A DNA stretch of 64,000 nt from Sphingobacterium sp. UGAL515B_05 (GTDB lineage Bacteria > Bacteroidota > Bacteroidia > Sphingobacteriales > Sphingobacteriaceae), in the NCBI RefSeq assembly GCF_033097525.1, contig NZ_CP109907.1, forward strand, positions 310,001 to 374,000, in the 5' to 3' direction. A model generated the notes under the pieces. That model was not told where the DNA came from and ran no database searches. It saw nothing but the letters and a program-made list of their open reading frames with translations. The position numbers were made by a program, and so were the translations under genes. Positions 46,501-55,549 of this stretch are shown one piece after another; within the stretch, counting starts at the first letter, position 1; the number at the start of each line of letters is the position of its first letter.

Positions 46501-46947
46501 TTATTTATACGAATTGATCGATTTGGATACTTTCCAGTCATTGCCCATACGCTCCAAGGTAACGAGATCTGTCTTGGTAAAATTCTCAAATTTCGAAGTC
46601 ACTTTAGCCACCATATAGTCTGCTGATTCTTCTAAGATGTCGGTGCTTACTGTACAGTTTAGCTTTTCGCCTTTTTGTTTTTTCAGAGATTTGATAACCG
46701 ATTCACGGTTATGAGACTGTGCATTGGTAGCTTGGATCTTTTGATTGAAATCAGCTGCAAATAACTGCTCTACACCTGCTGATTCGCCCTCCGTAGTTAC
46801 CGCAACGTAGTGATCGAGCGCCAAGTCTGCTGTGGAAAGGTTAATGTTTGCTTTTATTGCTTTTGCTCCATGTCCTTCAGCCGCCATAGCGAAAGTTGAT
46901 ACTGCGATTAGGGCTGCTGCTGTGAATGTTTTTACTAATGATTTCAT
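46501..46947 (-). CDS. Secreted NTF2-like protein, copy 4
   Basis: 148 residues from ATG 46947. It is the most distinct intact copy: EGHGAKAIKANINL, ADLALDHYVAV, AQSHNRESVIKSLKK and VTSKFENF. The ALDHY and SHNRE features recur separately in copies 8 and 6, another sign of exchange between copies. The -7 box at 46996-47003 is conserved. Predicted exported like the others. Confidence 0.84.
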   Translation of the reverse strand: MKSLVKTFTAAALIAVSTFAMAAEGHGAKAIKANINLSTADLALDHYVAVTTEGESAGVEQLFAADFNQKIQATNAQSHNRESVIKSLKKQKGEKLNCTVSTDILEESADYMVAKVTSKFENFTKTDLVTLERMGNDWKVSKSINSYK

Positions 46948-47160
46948 AATGTCTTTATTTTATTGTGTTAGTTCTGTTGTTCTTATTTGTTGACTCAAAA
47001 CTACAACACAATACGCCCCTAGCCTATGGGCTTTAGACTAATGGTCTAGAAAACTCGGTAAATGGCTGGAATAGGGAGGTGAAAAAATCAGCTTGGTCAA
47101 TTTGTAAATTGATATCGAACACCTGGCTAGAGACCAGTATTAGATAGAAGATACTGATTG

Positions 47161-47418
47161 CTATAATTGATCCTCATTTTTATATTTAATTAATATACCC
47201 GGATAGTCATATCTATTACAAATTGACTCCAAATATTCTTCAAATCTTTTTGTATTTTCTCTTTTATCTTCTAGAATTAAAGCTGGCAGATATTCCAAAT
47301 CATCCAAAAAATCGAACATGACTTCATTTGACACCTTTTCAAAAGCCATCAATCTAGCACGTATAATTAAATCATGGATTGCCAAAATAGCATCTCTTAA
47401 CTTTTTCTCATCTACCAT
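47161..47418 (-). CDS. Uncharacterised 85-aa cytoplasmic protein
   Basis: ATG 47418. It is helical and acidic (LRDAILAIHDLIIRARLMAF, then FDFLDDLEYLPALILEDK), with no signal or membrane segment. The size and fold type are typical of small immunity-like cargo, but no family was recognised. It lies between units 4 and 5. Confidence 0.62.
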   Translation of the reverse strand: MVDEKKLRDAILAIHDLIIRARLMAFEKVSNEVMFDFLDDLEYLPALILEDKRENTKRFEEYLESICNRYDYPGILIKYKNEDQL

Positions 47419-47592
47419 AATATAGCATCCTTACAAATTTAAAATTATCGGCTTATTCTTCATCTCACACCAATCATCTAACATACTTAGCTGCACTAAA
47501 ATCTCTATTTGAACCTATTTTTAATTCTTTTTTATACATGAATACAAATAGCCCACTCTATACGAGTCATTTGTTGATAAAATTTAGATTTT

Positions 47593-47943
47593 TCAGGCTC
47601 TTTGCTTTTCGAAGAACTTAACTTCCTCGAGATTCCCAAATACAGTTGTTATCTCAACTTCAAAAAATGTTTTTCGATTACGATCATCCTCAACATCAAC
47701 TTTAAAAATAGTAGTGGAAAACGGCGAACCTGTAGAAAAATGAGGTCTAACTTTAAATTCTGATTTACCTAAAGTTAGTTTACTTATTTTCTTATAACCA
47801 ACAAGTTTATATTTATTTTCAATAAGATAAATCTCTACATGATCTTGGAATAACCTCCTTAATCTGTATTTACTTCGATATGTAGCTAATATAAAAATTG
47901 CTATAAACATTATGGGTACTAATACAAAATCAAACCTTATCAT
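47593..47943 (-). CDS. Single-span membrane protein, 116 aa
   Basis: I start at ATG 47943 (MIRFDFVLVPIMFIAIFILA); the open frame begins at a TTG at 47970. One N-terminal membrane helix is followed by a cytoplasmic beta-rich domain (HVEIYLIENKYKLVGYKKIS, then STTIFKVDVEDDRNRKTFFE). Function unknown. It is cargo between units 4 and 5, about 175 bases upstream of the 85-aa gene on the same strand. Confidence 0.6.
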   Translation of the reverse strand: MIRFDFVLVPIMFIAIFILATYRSKYRLRRLFQDHVEIYLIENKYKLVGYKKISKLTLGKSEFKVRPHFSTGSPFSTTIFKVDVEDDRNRKTFFEVEITTVFGNLEEVKFFEKQRA

Positions 47944-48100
47944 ATAATAAACAATCTCATGAAAAACCAATTTTTAAACTAACATCTCCTCAGAAAGATA
48001 AGTAAAAATCCAGTTTCTTTATCTTGCAGTCTAAAAACTTATAAATATTTCCATTCTTGACGACATCAAATTTTCATTCATACAATTTTGGTCATAAGGT

Positions 48101-48180
48101 GCTTGGATCTTTTGATTAAAATCGGCTGCGAACAACTGATCTACACCTCCCGATTCGCCCTCCGTAGTTACCACAACCTT
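48101..48180 (-). pseudogene. 80-bp internal fragment of the NTF2-like gene
   Basis: The reverse strand reads VVVTTEGESGGVDQLFAADF and NQKIQA, the centre of the repeated protein with a few substitutions, and nothing of the ends. It is an orphan scrap left by recombination or deletion of a ninth unit. The rest of 47944-48354 shows no gene. Confidence 0.85.
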
Positions 48181-48354
48181 GTCTCGCTCTGGAGAAACGT
48201 TACAGATTTAACCATAAGTCCTAAATACATGGAAATTTAGAGCGTGAATCGGATTATGAATTAAACAGTAATACTTGTATATTCATCAAAAGTAAATCTA
48301 TTCGAAATCATAAATATGCTATTAAAGCGGAGTAGACTAAATCATAAATAAGCC

Positions 48355-49341
48355 ATGTCAAAATTATTTCTTTGTGTCTTAACGAACTTCTTATTGTACA
48401 ATTATGGTATAGCCCAGATTAATTGTACTTCACTACTTAAAAAAAAGTTTGAGAATAAAAGCTATTCTCCGGCCGAACTAGACAGCTTAATCAAAGATTT
48501 CTCCAAACTAAGAGCATGCGGACTCGACTCTGTCGCACTAGAAATTGCAACAACTTCGCCCGGAGTATTTAATACATTGATAGCTCCTCCAATGCAAGAG
48601 CCCAACAAGCTGATTACGTATAGCGAGGTATTCAATAAAATAAAAGAATTCAAAGCGTCGCCTGAATACCCATCCATATTGAAATTTCATATTGCCAACA
48701 AAACATTAAGGTCACGTACGGTTAATCTGAAAGAATGGTCAAAGGACAGTTTATTATTTATTGATATTTTTGAATGGGACAGATCAGCAACCGAAAAAGG
48801 TGAATTGGATTCCTTTTATAATTTTATGAAGGAAAATAAAATCGGTGAGATAACTTATTACCAAGCTTGGGCCATTTTTAAAAATCAGCAAAGGCTAATG
48901 ACTCCCACAAAACCACAGAAAAAAATACTTTGGGATGATAACCAGGACAGCACTCTTGCGGAGGTGATACAGGCAGCTAAAGAACAAAACAAAAGGGTCA
49001 TTCTCTATTTTTCCAGTTGGACTGACATCACAAGCAGAAAGCTAGAGGCTGAACTAATGTATCTAAGTGACGATAACATACTAAAATATATCCGCAGTAA
49101 ATTTGTTTTTGTATCCATCCTTATTGACGACCGAAGTAAACTGACAACAAAGGAATTGCAACAGGATTCAAATTTTGTAAAAAACGCTGATAATAGAGGC
49201 GCGAAAAATCGAAATATCCAAACTTATTATACACATTCAAAAAAAATACCTTATTTCATTATGCTAGATGAAACAGGTAAAATTCTCAAATCATTAAGTG
49301 AGAATATAACTAAAAAGACGCTTGATAAATTTTTAGAGTAA
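48355..49341 (+). CDS. Secreted thioredoxin-fold protein without CxxC, 328 aa
   Basis: The signal peptide is MSKLFLCVLTNFLLYNYGIA. The C-terminal 130 residues have a thioredoxin-like layout: KEQNKRVILYFSSWTDITSR at the place of the active-site loop, then FVFVSILIDD and the cis-Pro-like KIPYFIMLDETGKIL. The usual CxxC is replaced by WTDITS, so it cannot be a normal dithiol oxidoreductase. The N-terminal half is unassigned. Its stop overlaps the terminator of unit 5, so the hairpin serves both strands. Confidence 0.75.
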   Translation: MSKLFLCVLTNFLLYNYGIAQINCTSLLKKKFENKSYSPAELDSLIKDFSKLRACGLDSVALEIATTSPGVFNTLIAPPMQEPNKLITYSEVFNKIKEFKASPEYPSILKFHIANKTLRSRTVNLKEWSKDSLLFIDIFEWDRSATEKGELDSFYNFMKENKIGEITYYQAWAIFKNQQRLMTPTKPQKKILWDDNQDSTLAEVIQAAKEQNKRVILYFSSWTDITSRKLEAELMYLSDDNILKYIRSKFVFVSILIDDRSKLTTKELQQDSNFVKNADNRGAKNRNIQTYYTHSKKIPYFIMLDETGKILKSLSENITKKTLDKFLE

Positions 49342-49422
49342 AAAGCCAGATCTCGCGACCTGGCTTTAAACTAAACTTAAACATATGATTCACTAGTTGT
49401 CTGCTACCGAGCAGACAACTAG
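49340..49422. terminator. Bidirectional terminator between the thioredoxin-fold gene and NTF2-like copy 5
   Basis: AAAGCCAG...CTGGCTTT (49342-49367) is flanked by A and T runs. A second perfect stem CTAGTTGTCTGC / GCAGACAACTAG (49393-49422) stands next to the copy 5 stop. Confidence 0.82.
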
Positions 49423-49432
49423 CTATTAAATA

Positions 49433-49879
49433 CTATTTATACGAATTGATCGATTTGGATACTTTCCAGTCATTCCCCACACGCTCCAAGGTAACTAAAT
49501 CTGTTTTGGTGAAGTTCTCAAATTTTAGAGTCACTTTAGAAACCATATAGTCTGCCGATTCCTCGATGATATCTGTGCTTACTGTACAGTTTAGCTTTTC
49601 GCCTTTTTGTTTTTTCAATAGTTTAACCACTTCGCTACGGCTGTTAGACTGTACATTGGCAGCTTGGATCTTTTGATTAAAATCAGCTGCAAATAACTGC
49701 TCTACACCTGCTGATTCTCCCTCAGTAGTTACCGCTACATAGTGCTCTAAAGCGAAATCTGCTGTAGAAAGGTTAATGTTAGCTTTTGTTGTTTTTGCTC
49801 CAGGCCCTTCAGCTGCCATAGCGAAAGTTGATACTGCGATTAAAGTTGCTGCTGCGAATGTTTTTACTAATGCTTTCAT
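49433..49879 (-). CDS. Secreted NTF2-like protein, copy 5
   Basis: 148 residues from ATG 49879. Variants: AAATLIAVS in the signal, KTTKANINL, AANVQSNS, VVKLLKKQ and YMVSKVTLKF. The KTTKANINL and VVKLLKK forms are shared with copy 7. The -7 box is at 49928-49935. Intact. Confidence 0.84.
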   Translation of the reverse strand: MKALVKTFAAATLIAVSTFAMAAEGPGAKTTKANINLSTADFALEHYVAVTTEGESAGVEQLFAADFNQKIQAANVQSNSRSEVVKLLKKQKGEKLNCTVSTDIIEESADYMVSKVTLKFENFTKTDLVTLERVGNDWKVSKSINSYK

Positions 49880-50046
49880 AATGTCTTTATTTTATTGTGT
49901 TAGTTCTGTTGTTCTTATTTGTTGACTCAAAACTACAACAAAATACGCCCCTAGCCTATCGGCTTTAGACTAACGATCGGGAAAACTCGGTGAATGGCGG
50001 GAATGGGTAGGTGAATATTTGCTTATCTTTAAGAAAACATTTTAAT

Positions 50047-50598
50047 ATGGTTGACTTAGCCCGTAGAAAGGTACTTGCGTATCATTTAAGACATTTAGTT
50101 GTCGGGCTTATTAGCAATGATGAGTTTGAGGAGGAAATACTAGACAATGTATCCTTTGGTTATCTTCCTGAACATTATTATTCTTCAAAACAAGCCAAAT
50201 TTGATGATCCTATCATAAGACCAATGCTCGAATTAAGCTGGTGTTTATATAGCGACTTAGAAAATCATAAACTTACTGGTAAACACCAACTTTCTGATGG
50301 AGACCTGAAAAATATTGCTCGGTTTATTTTATTCCTAAATTCGGATTTTGAGTACGAATGGCCTTACTTTGATCGTATGAATCCGCTATTACGGTTTTCA
50401 TTGAAAGACTTGTTATTTACTGTCCTTAGCTTAGGACAACATTATAACGTAAAACTAAATGAGAGGAAAGAGCAGTTTGAAGAATTTAAGCTTTCAGGGG
50501 ATCATGAACTATGGCCATTTATAAGCAAAGAACAATACGAACAGCAATTGAGAAAGCAACCATTTTTAAGAGGCATAAATTCAATAAAATCCAACTAA
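50047..50598 (+). CDS. Uncharacterised 183-aa cargo protein
   Basis: I start at ATG 50047 (MVDLARRKVLAYHLRHLVVG); a GTG at 50011 lies inside the unit border. Soluble, mostly helical, rich in aromatics (YLPEHYYSSKQAKFDDPIIR, then FEYEWPYFDRMNP). It lies directly after the GGGAGGTG-type border of unit 5. The acidic helical character and position suggest an immunity-type protein, but no family was recognised. Confidence 0.68.
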   Translation: MVDLARRKVLAYHLRHLVVGLISNDEFEEEILDNVSFGYLPEHYYSSKQAKFDDPIIRPMLELSWCLYSDLENHKLTGKHQLSDGDLKNIARFILFLNSDFEYEWPYFDRMNPLLRFSLKDLLFTVLSLGQHYNVKLNERKEQFEEFKLSGDHELWPFISKEQYEQQLRKQPFLRGINSIKSN

Positions 50599-50665
50599 GG
50601 GCGTAAATTACATTCGTATTCTCCTTTACCTGCTTTCAGCATAGCAAAAGCTTCTACAAGTCCAA

Positions 50666-50763
50666 ATGATTGAAATTGCCTATCAACGATATAAAGTATT
50701 AATCTATACCGATCACCAATATACAGTTGAGTCCGCCGATAATCTCAGACGCTACAAACGGGT
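50666..50763 (+). pseudogene. 5' fragment of the propeller-like cargo gene (second copy)
   Basis: The leader from about 50640 and the codons for MIEIAYQRYKVLIYTDHQYT through RRYKRV match the gene at 42538 almost base for base, then stop at an abrupt join at about 50763. This is a recombination scar; the rest of the gene is missing. Confidence 0.82.
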
Positions 50764-50995
50764 ATTTGCCCAGCTAAGTTTCGTTACGCACTGCGTTACG
50801 GATTGGAAATTCTCTACGCGCTGCGTAGAGGATTGGTCGAAGTCGGGGAAGGTCTGGTAAAAATGCCGCATATTCCGTAAATTGGCTGCTGAAAAACCTT
50901 TTCCTAATGTAACTGACAAATACTTAGAAAGGCCTGATATCAAGTATGACAAACTGCGAAGCATTAAAAAAGAATGGGATGCAATCCGATTTCTT
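50764..50995 (-). pseudogene. DUF1016/YhcG N-terminal fragment
   Basis: The reverse strand reads LSKYLSVTLGKGFSAANLRN, MRHFYQTFPDFDQ and a final KLSWAN, the hallmark of DUF1016-N. The first codons are disturbed and the C-terminal nuclease core is absent. It joins the propeller-like fragment head-on at about 50763. It is from a different DUF1016 subgroup than the complete gene at 45382. No gene was seen from 50996 to 51223. Confidence 0.75.
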
Positions 50996-51223
50996 TTTTA
51001 ACTTGGTTTGGCATATCTTTATGCTAGTGATTCCAAAACGGAATGCCATATAACCTCCATGTGGATTTGATCCATAAGTCTTATTTATATACACAATTGT
51101 GTAATATTTTGATTTTTTTTAATCATAAAAGAAATAAATACTATATTCACTACTAGTGTTTTTACTGAAAAAATGCATTTATTTCATGGATAGCCAAAAT
51201 AATAAATTTAACCAATTAAAATT

Positions 51224-52567
51224 ATGTATAGAATTTTAAAGGTGTTTACCTTGCTAATTTTATTTTTCTCTTGTAAGCATATCGAAACTTATGAAGGGTC
51301 ATCTGATGATGAGGTTGTTCTTGCGTTTGATAAAGTGAAACAGAGTTCAATCAAAAGGGATATTAGTTATCTGCCGCGATGGCAAGAACGGATTGAATTT
51401 GAGGGCAGTTATTATATTCCTTTAAATACAGATAAAAGAATATACTCCTTTACGCCTGATAGTGTAAAATATTCTTTGGTAGATAAAATTTGGCTAAAGG
51501 CAAATAAACAGGGGGATGTATGGAGTTTTACCAAATTGATCGTGTTACCTAATGATATCCAAAACAGTAGAGCTTCGGGTTTGTTTATCTATGAAGATTG
51601 GCAAACGGGAGCATTGAGTTATGAAGGATATATCGAAGATAAGCTTTTTAGTCCCATTACCTATAAGGTTAACCTCAGAATGACAGCATATGGCAAGAAA
51701 GCAATGAATAACCCTAATATTCCTTGTCAAACTGTACCATTTCAAGTTTGTGCAGGAATAGGAGGACCATATGAGTCATGTACAACTCATTATGAGACTA
51801 TTGGCAACTGTAATGACGGAGGTGGAGACACAGGTCATTATGGCGGAGGTGGAAATAGTGGTGGAGGTAATCATGGTGGAGGTGGTGGTAGCACTCCTCC
51901 TATTATTCCTCCCGATAAAGATGATGACGATGATGACAAAGAAATTATAGATTCTTTGCAGGGATATCCTTGTGCACAACAAATACTAGCAATGTTGCCT
52001 TATTTAAAAAGTGATATATCAGATTTAATAGATCAAACTTTTAATGGAAGCACTGAGAATGGCTTTAAAAATTTAAAATTTTCAGCGGTTAATGCGAATA
52101 TTATTGGTCAAAAAGTTGACGGTGATGCAGGAGGAAATATTTTAAGCCCGACAATTAGGTTGAACAAATATGTCTTGGAAAATAGTTCCCAGGAATATGT
52201 TGTCGCAACAATGATTCATGAAGCGCTTCATGCTTACCTAAATTTTTCAAAGCAATCTTTAGGAAGCGAAGCTTTTCAACAACAATTTCCATCCGTGACC
52301 GAATATTATGATGCTAACAGTAATCGAACATTGTATTTAATAAATCAAAGCCACTCTAGTTATGGCCCATTTGTCAATGCAATTAAAAATGCTATTTTAA
52401 ATTATAATCCACAATTTGATCCGCAAAAGGCTTATGCCTTAGCTTTGATGGGTGTCGTTACTAGATCTTCTATGTCCGAACAAGAAATCAGAATTAATGA
52501 TCAAGAGAGAAATAGAAAAACAAACCCATTAGGCAGTGGTACACTCTGTGATCCAACTAAATTATAA
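51224..52567 (+). CDS. Lipoprotein with C-terminal zinc metallopeptidase-like domain, putative toxin
   Basis: The protein has 447 residues. The lipobox is FFSC (Cys17). An N-terminal domain of about 175 residues leads to a Cys-containing segment (NIPCQTVPFQVCAGIGG), a Gly-rich linker (about 205-225) and a run of Asp. The C-terminal domain carries MIHEALHAYLN with the HExxH-type zinc motif H332-E333-x-x-H336. The build (anchor, linker, enzymatic tip) is that of surface toxins or effectors. A secreted partner begins 5 bases downstream, and a decayed copy of its C-terminus precedes that partner's paralog at 53816. Confidence 0.78.
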   Translation: MYRILKVFTLLILFFSCKHIETYEGSSDDEVVLAFDKVKQSSIKRDISYLPRWQERIEFEGSYYIPLNTDKRIYSFTPDSVKYSLVDKIWLKANKQGDVWSFTKLIVLPNDIQNSRASGLFIYEDWQTGALSYEGYIEDKLFSPITYKVNLRMTAYGKKAMNNPNIPCQTVPFQVCAGIGGPYESCTTHYETIGNCNDGGGDTGHYGGGGNSGGGNHGGGGGSTPPIIPPDKDDDDDDKEIIDSLQGYPCAQQILAMLPYLKSDISDLIDQTFNGSTENGFKNLKFSAVNANIIGQKVDGDAGGNILSPTIRLNKYVLENSSQEYVVATMIHEALHAYLNFSKQSLGSEAFQQQFPSVTEYYDANSNRTLYLINQSHSSYGPFVNAIKNAILNYNPQFDPQKAYALALMGVVTRSSMSEQEIRINDQERNRKTNPLGSGTLCDPTKL

Positions 52568-52571
52568 TATT

Positions 52572-53468
52572 ATGTATACTAGAACTCCTTTAATAATATG
52601 CTTGTTAACATTTTTCCTCAAAGGATACTCTCAAGATTTTCGCTATATCATATTGGATAATTTGAGGGATAAGAGTAAAATTACCAACTATACACTTCGA
52701 GTTAGGGATCTGTATGATTATGATGGATCAATAGAGCTGTTTAATATTCGACCAAACCCAATCGCTTCTTTACCCAAGACATATTCTGATGTCCTTATTC
52801 TTTGTTCGGTATTGCCTGATTTTGAATCCAGTGAAAATTGGTCTTCAATTGATTCGACAGATCTTAAAACAAATATAATTTCCTTTCAAGAACTTCTTGA
52901 GGATGTAACTTCTAGTTTGAATATTCTTGATATGCAAATAAAAAAGGACACAAAATTTTTACACAAATATCAGGTTGTAAAGAAAGTTGGTGATCAGTAT
53001 CTCGTCAGTAAAAAGTGTCTTGTAGAATTTTATGCAATCAGAGAATATCCTAGTAATTATAACATTCCCTATGCGACTATTGATACAACCCAAAAGAAAG
53101 TAAGTATAAGGGATATGAAGAATGTTTTTGAAGGCCTTCTTCAAGAAAAAAAAGTATTTCCTCTGGACATTCACGAATTGCCAACTTATTTAGATGATAA
53201 TTTAAGAGTAAGGCGAGAATACCTAACATCTATTTTTAAACTAAAGGATGATACGGCATATAAATTTTGGACGTTTACAGATTGGAGTATTACCGATGGC
53301 TGGAATGTTGATAGAGGGATAGATCGTTTTATTTACATTCCTAATAAGGGGATTGTTGGTGGATCTTATGATTTTTATTTTCATTTCTTAAATAGGATTC
53401 ACGATAGCAATAAATGGTTCAAAAATATATTGAATGAGAATGTGATGATCGCAGAGGAATTTAAATGA
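52572..53468 (+). CDS. Secreted partner of the metallopeptidase lipoprotein, 298 aa
   Basis: ATG 52572 lies 4 bases after the previous stop; an in-frame GTG at 52536 would overlap. The signal peptide is MYTRTPLIICLLTFFLKGYS. The mature protein has a distinctive C-terminal half, YKFWTFTDWSITDGWNVDRG then IDRFIYIPNKGIVGGSYDFY. It is paralogous to the gene at 53816. Because toxin and partner are adjacent and exported together, an immunity or chaperone role is likely but unproven. Confidence 0.76.
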   Translation: MYTRTPLIICLLTFFLKGYSQDFRYIILDNLRDKSKITNYTLRVRDLYDYDGSIELFNIRPNPIASLPKTYSDVLILCSVLPDFESSENWSSIDSTDLKTNIISFQELLEDVTSSLNILDMQIKKDTKFLHKYQVVKKVGDQYLVSKKCLVEFYAIREYPSNYNIPYATIDTTQKKVSIRDMKNVFEGLLQEKKVFPLDIHELPTYLDDNLRVRREYLTSIFKLKDDTAYKFWTFTDWSITDGWNVDRGIDRFIYIPNKGIVGGSYDFYFHFLNRIHDSNKWFKNILNENVMIAEEFK

Positions 53469-53496
53469 TGTTGAGAGACTTAATCAATAAGTAAAC

Positions 53497-53533
53497 CCCA
53501 CTCACAAAACTCTCCAAGTTTCAATTGAGTGGG
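53497..53533 (+). terminator. Hairpin after the first toxin-partner pair
   Basis: CCCACTCA (53497-53504) pairs with TGAGTGGG (53526-53533) about 30 bases past the stop. A related stem follows the paralogous gene at 54781-54828. The U-tract is weak. Confidence 0.5.
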
Positions 53534-53659
53534 ATCGCTAAGTAGATGTAGGTTCCAATTTGAGGCTTTTAGCGAAGCAAGTTTTCCTTTTTCTTGGTAA
53601 TATAACAGTTTGGAATTCTTTATCCAGGCATAATACCCACTGAGATTGGAAATCAAACA

Positions 53660-53851
53660 AGATTTGTATTGGAACATTCAGCCTATGGTACTTTGCTTGA
53701 GGATTTAAAAAAGGCAAAAAAAATTTTAACCCAAATATAAGCGATTACGATGCAATGGCTCTTGCAAAAGGTGGAGTTATTAAAGATTTAAATTCAGTTG
53801 AATTATCAGTCAATTATGCACATAAAAAAGGAACTTCAGGGACAAAATGCA
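53660..53851 (+). pseudogene. Decayed C-terminus of a second metallopeptidase lipoprotein
   Basis: The sequence reads EHSAYGTLLEDLKKAKK, then after a one-base deletion in an A-run at about 53720 continues FNPNISDYDAMALAKGGVIK and ends GTSGTKCN with a stop at 53849-53851. It parallels the end of the intact protein at 51224 (HSSYGPFVNAIKNAI, YNPQFDPQKAYALALMGVV). The catalytic HExxH part is lost. It shows that toxin and partner genes travelled as pairs. Confidence 0.72.
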
Positions 53852-54775
53852 ATTAAGCTTTTGTTTCTTTTCATACTGCTACTAATATGCCTTTATAAAA
53901 CTCAGGCACAGACAAAATATTTTCTTTTAGAGGATACTTCTGAGAATTATAAAGTTCATCAAGTTACCATGTCTGCCAAGGAGTTATATGGAATTGATGC
54001 AAAGGTCGAATGCTTCAATATATTGTATGATGGATATGCTTTAGATAAGAAAGCATTCAAAAAAGGTTATGATCAAAATCTGATCCTATTTTCGGTTCTC
54101 CCTGATCTGGAAGGAAAGGAAACCTGGAAAGAAATAGCATTGGATTCTATTCAAAAGTCTATAATCAAATTTGGTACCTTAAACAATTTATTTGAATCAC
54201 ATACATATTCATTATTCTTTAACAAATATGGTAGTAAGACAAAATTTCTAAATGAATATAAAATTATTGTAAACAGAAAGGGCAAATTTTACGTACCAAC
54301 AACTTGTTTATTACAGTTCTATGCGATAAGGAACCGAGCAGAAATATTTACAAATCCGTTTGGCACCATAAACACTGATTTACATGAAATTTCAATAAAA
54401 GAGGTGGAAAAGATATATATGGACAGGTATCCCTATAGCGAATTTCCATTATATGGCATAGGTGAATCTCCTTACAGAATTATATCTTTTGACCGGCTTA
54501 GGGACAGACGAGAATACCTGTCAAAAAAGATTAATTTGAAAACGGGTGAAATTGGATATCAGTTTTGGACATTTACAGATTGGTACGAGCATTCTCATAA
54601 TTATGAATTAGAGCGGGGCATTGATCGTTTCCTATATACACCCGGAAAAGGAATTATTGGCGGTTCATTCGACTTCTATTTTTATTTCAATAGAAAAAAA
54701 TTGCCAATAAAATATATCGACTTCTTGAATAATATTAAAGAGGAAAAGGTTATGATGGGTGATGATTTTAAATAA
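53816..54775 (+). CDS. Secreted partner-type protein, paralog of 52572-53468
   Basis: I prefer ATG 53816 over the TTG at 53798. It overlaps the decayed toxin end by 36 bases, the normal coupling of the pair. The signal segment is AIKLLFLFILLLICLYKTQA. Shared signatures with the paralog are YQFWTFTDWYEHSHNYELER and GIDRFLYTPGKGIIGGSFDF, plus LILFSVLPDLEG near residue 90. It has outlived its toxin, as expected for retained (orphan) immunity. Confidence 0.75.
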   Translation: MHIKKELQGQNAIKLLFLFILLLICLYKTQAQTKYFLLEDTSENYKVHQVTMSAKELYGIDAKVECFNILYDGYALDKKAFKKGYDQNLILFSVLPDLEGKETWKEIALDSIQKSIIKFGTLNNLFESHTYSLFFNKYGSKTKFLNEYKIIVNRKGKFYVPTTCLLQFYAIRNRAEIFTNPFGTINTDLHEISIKEVEKIYMDRYPYSEFPLYGIGESPYRIISFDRLRDRREYLSKKINLKTGEIGYQFWTFTDWYEHSHNYELERGIDRFLYTPGKGIIGGSFDFYFYFNRKKLPIKYIDFLNNIKEEKVMMGDDFK

Positions 54776-54780
54776 GAAAT

Positions 54781-54828
54781 AAAATCCCACTCACCAAATC
54801 CTCAAAGTTTCAAGTGAGTGAGATTTTA
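54781..54828. terminator. Terminator after the second partner gene
   Basis: AAAATCCCACTCAC (54781-54794) pairs with GTGAGTGAGATTTT (54814-54827) with one mismatch; T-runs flank both sides. Confidence 0.82.
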
Positions 54829-54964
54829 TTTTTATTGATTATAAAGACGTAAGATATTATCAGCCCTTGTTTCAAATGTATTATTTCATTCCGCAAGGGA
54901 GTGTAACCCCAACTGTGTCATAGAGTTAAAACTTAAAAACCTCTTTCGAGTTTGAGCCTATCCC

Positions 54965-55047
54965 CAAATCTAATATATAAAGTTGGGATATGATCAAGCC
55001 CCAGTTATGCATTGGCATCGTCCATTTTTTTGCGATATCCTCTATGG
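54965..55047 (-). pseudogene. C-terminal scrap of an IS256-family transposase
   Basis: The reverse strand reads TIEDIAKKWTMPMHNWGLII and SQLYI, the typical end region of mutator-type transposases. Nothing else of the element remains. It is the part missing from the relic at 24366-25074, though a common origin cannot be shown. Confidence 0.68.
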
Positions 55048-55140
55048 TCAACCATACCTTGCACGGCTATTGCCTTGCTGTTCTTGCTCCACAATACGCT
55101 TACCGATCTGCCAATAGGTGTGCACCATAATGGTAATAGG
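55048..55140 (-). pseudogene. DUF1016/YhcG N-terminal scrap
   Basis: The reverse strand reads MVHTYWQIGKRIVEQEQQG and then NSRARYG, matching the start of DUF1016-N proteins, before running into the IS256 scrap. It is a third broken copy of this nuclease type in the array. The remainder of 55141-55445 shows no gene. Confidence 0.65.
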
Positions 55141-55445
55141 TCTTCTAATAATTTTACTTATAAAATTGATCTTGACTTTTCGATTAAAAGCAATTTCCAA
55201 GCATCTAAGAAGGTTTTTGGGGAATCTAATTACAGGCTCTTCTAATAAAATCGCCTATTCTTTCTACTTATCTTACTCCTAACTTTTCGATTGAAAAATG
55301 GGTTTAAAGTAATTAAAAAAACATTTATGCTTGATTTTTCTCCTAATTCTTCTCCTAATCATTTATTTTCCCTACTTAATTATGCTAATTGAGTAGTACT
55401 AGCTACAGTTATCCTCGAGGCACTTCGCTATTTTAAATAAAACAT

Positions 55446-55540
55446 AAAAAAGCCAGATCTCGCGACCTGGCCTTTAAACTAAACTTAAACATATGATTCA
55501 CTAGTGGTTTGTAGTCTGCCTGAGCTGACAAACCACTAGT
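55446..55540 (-). terminator. Twin hairpins downstream of NTF2-like copy 6
   Basis: gccagatctcgcgacctggc (55452-55471) plus the perfect ACTAGTGGTTTG / CAAACCACTAGT stem (55500-55540). The second stem is identical to that of copy 3. Confidence 0.82.
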
Positions 55541-55549
55541 TATTAAATA

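Noticed and set aside
53480..53677. 65-codon reverse ORF between the two toxin-partner pairs
   Set aside because: It overlaps the terminator hairpin of the upstream gene and has no recognisable content; the forward relic explains its right side.
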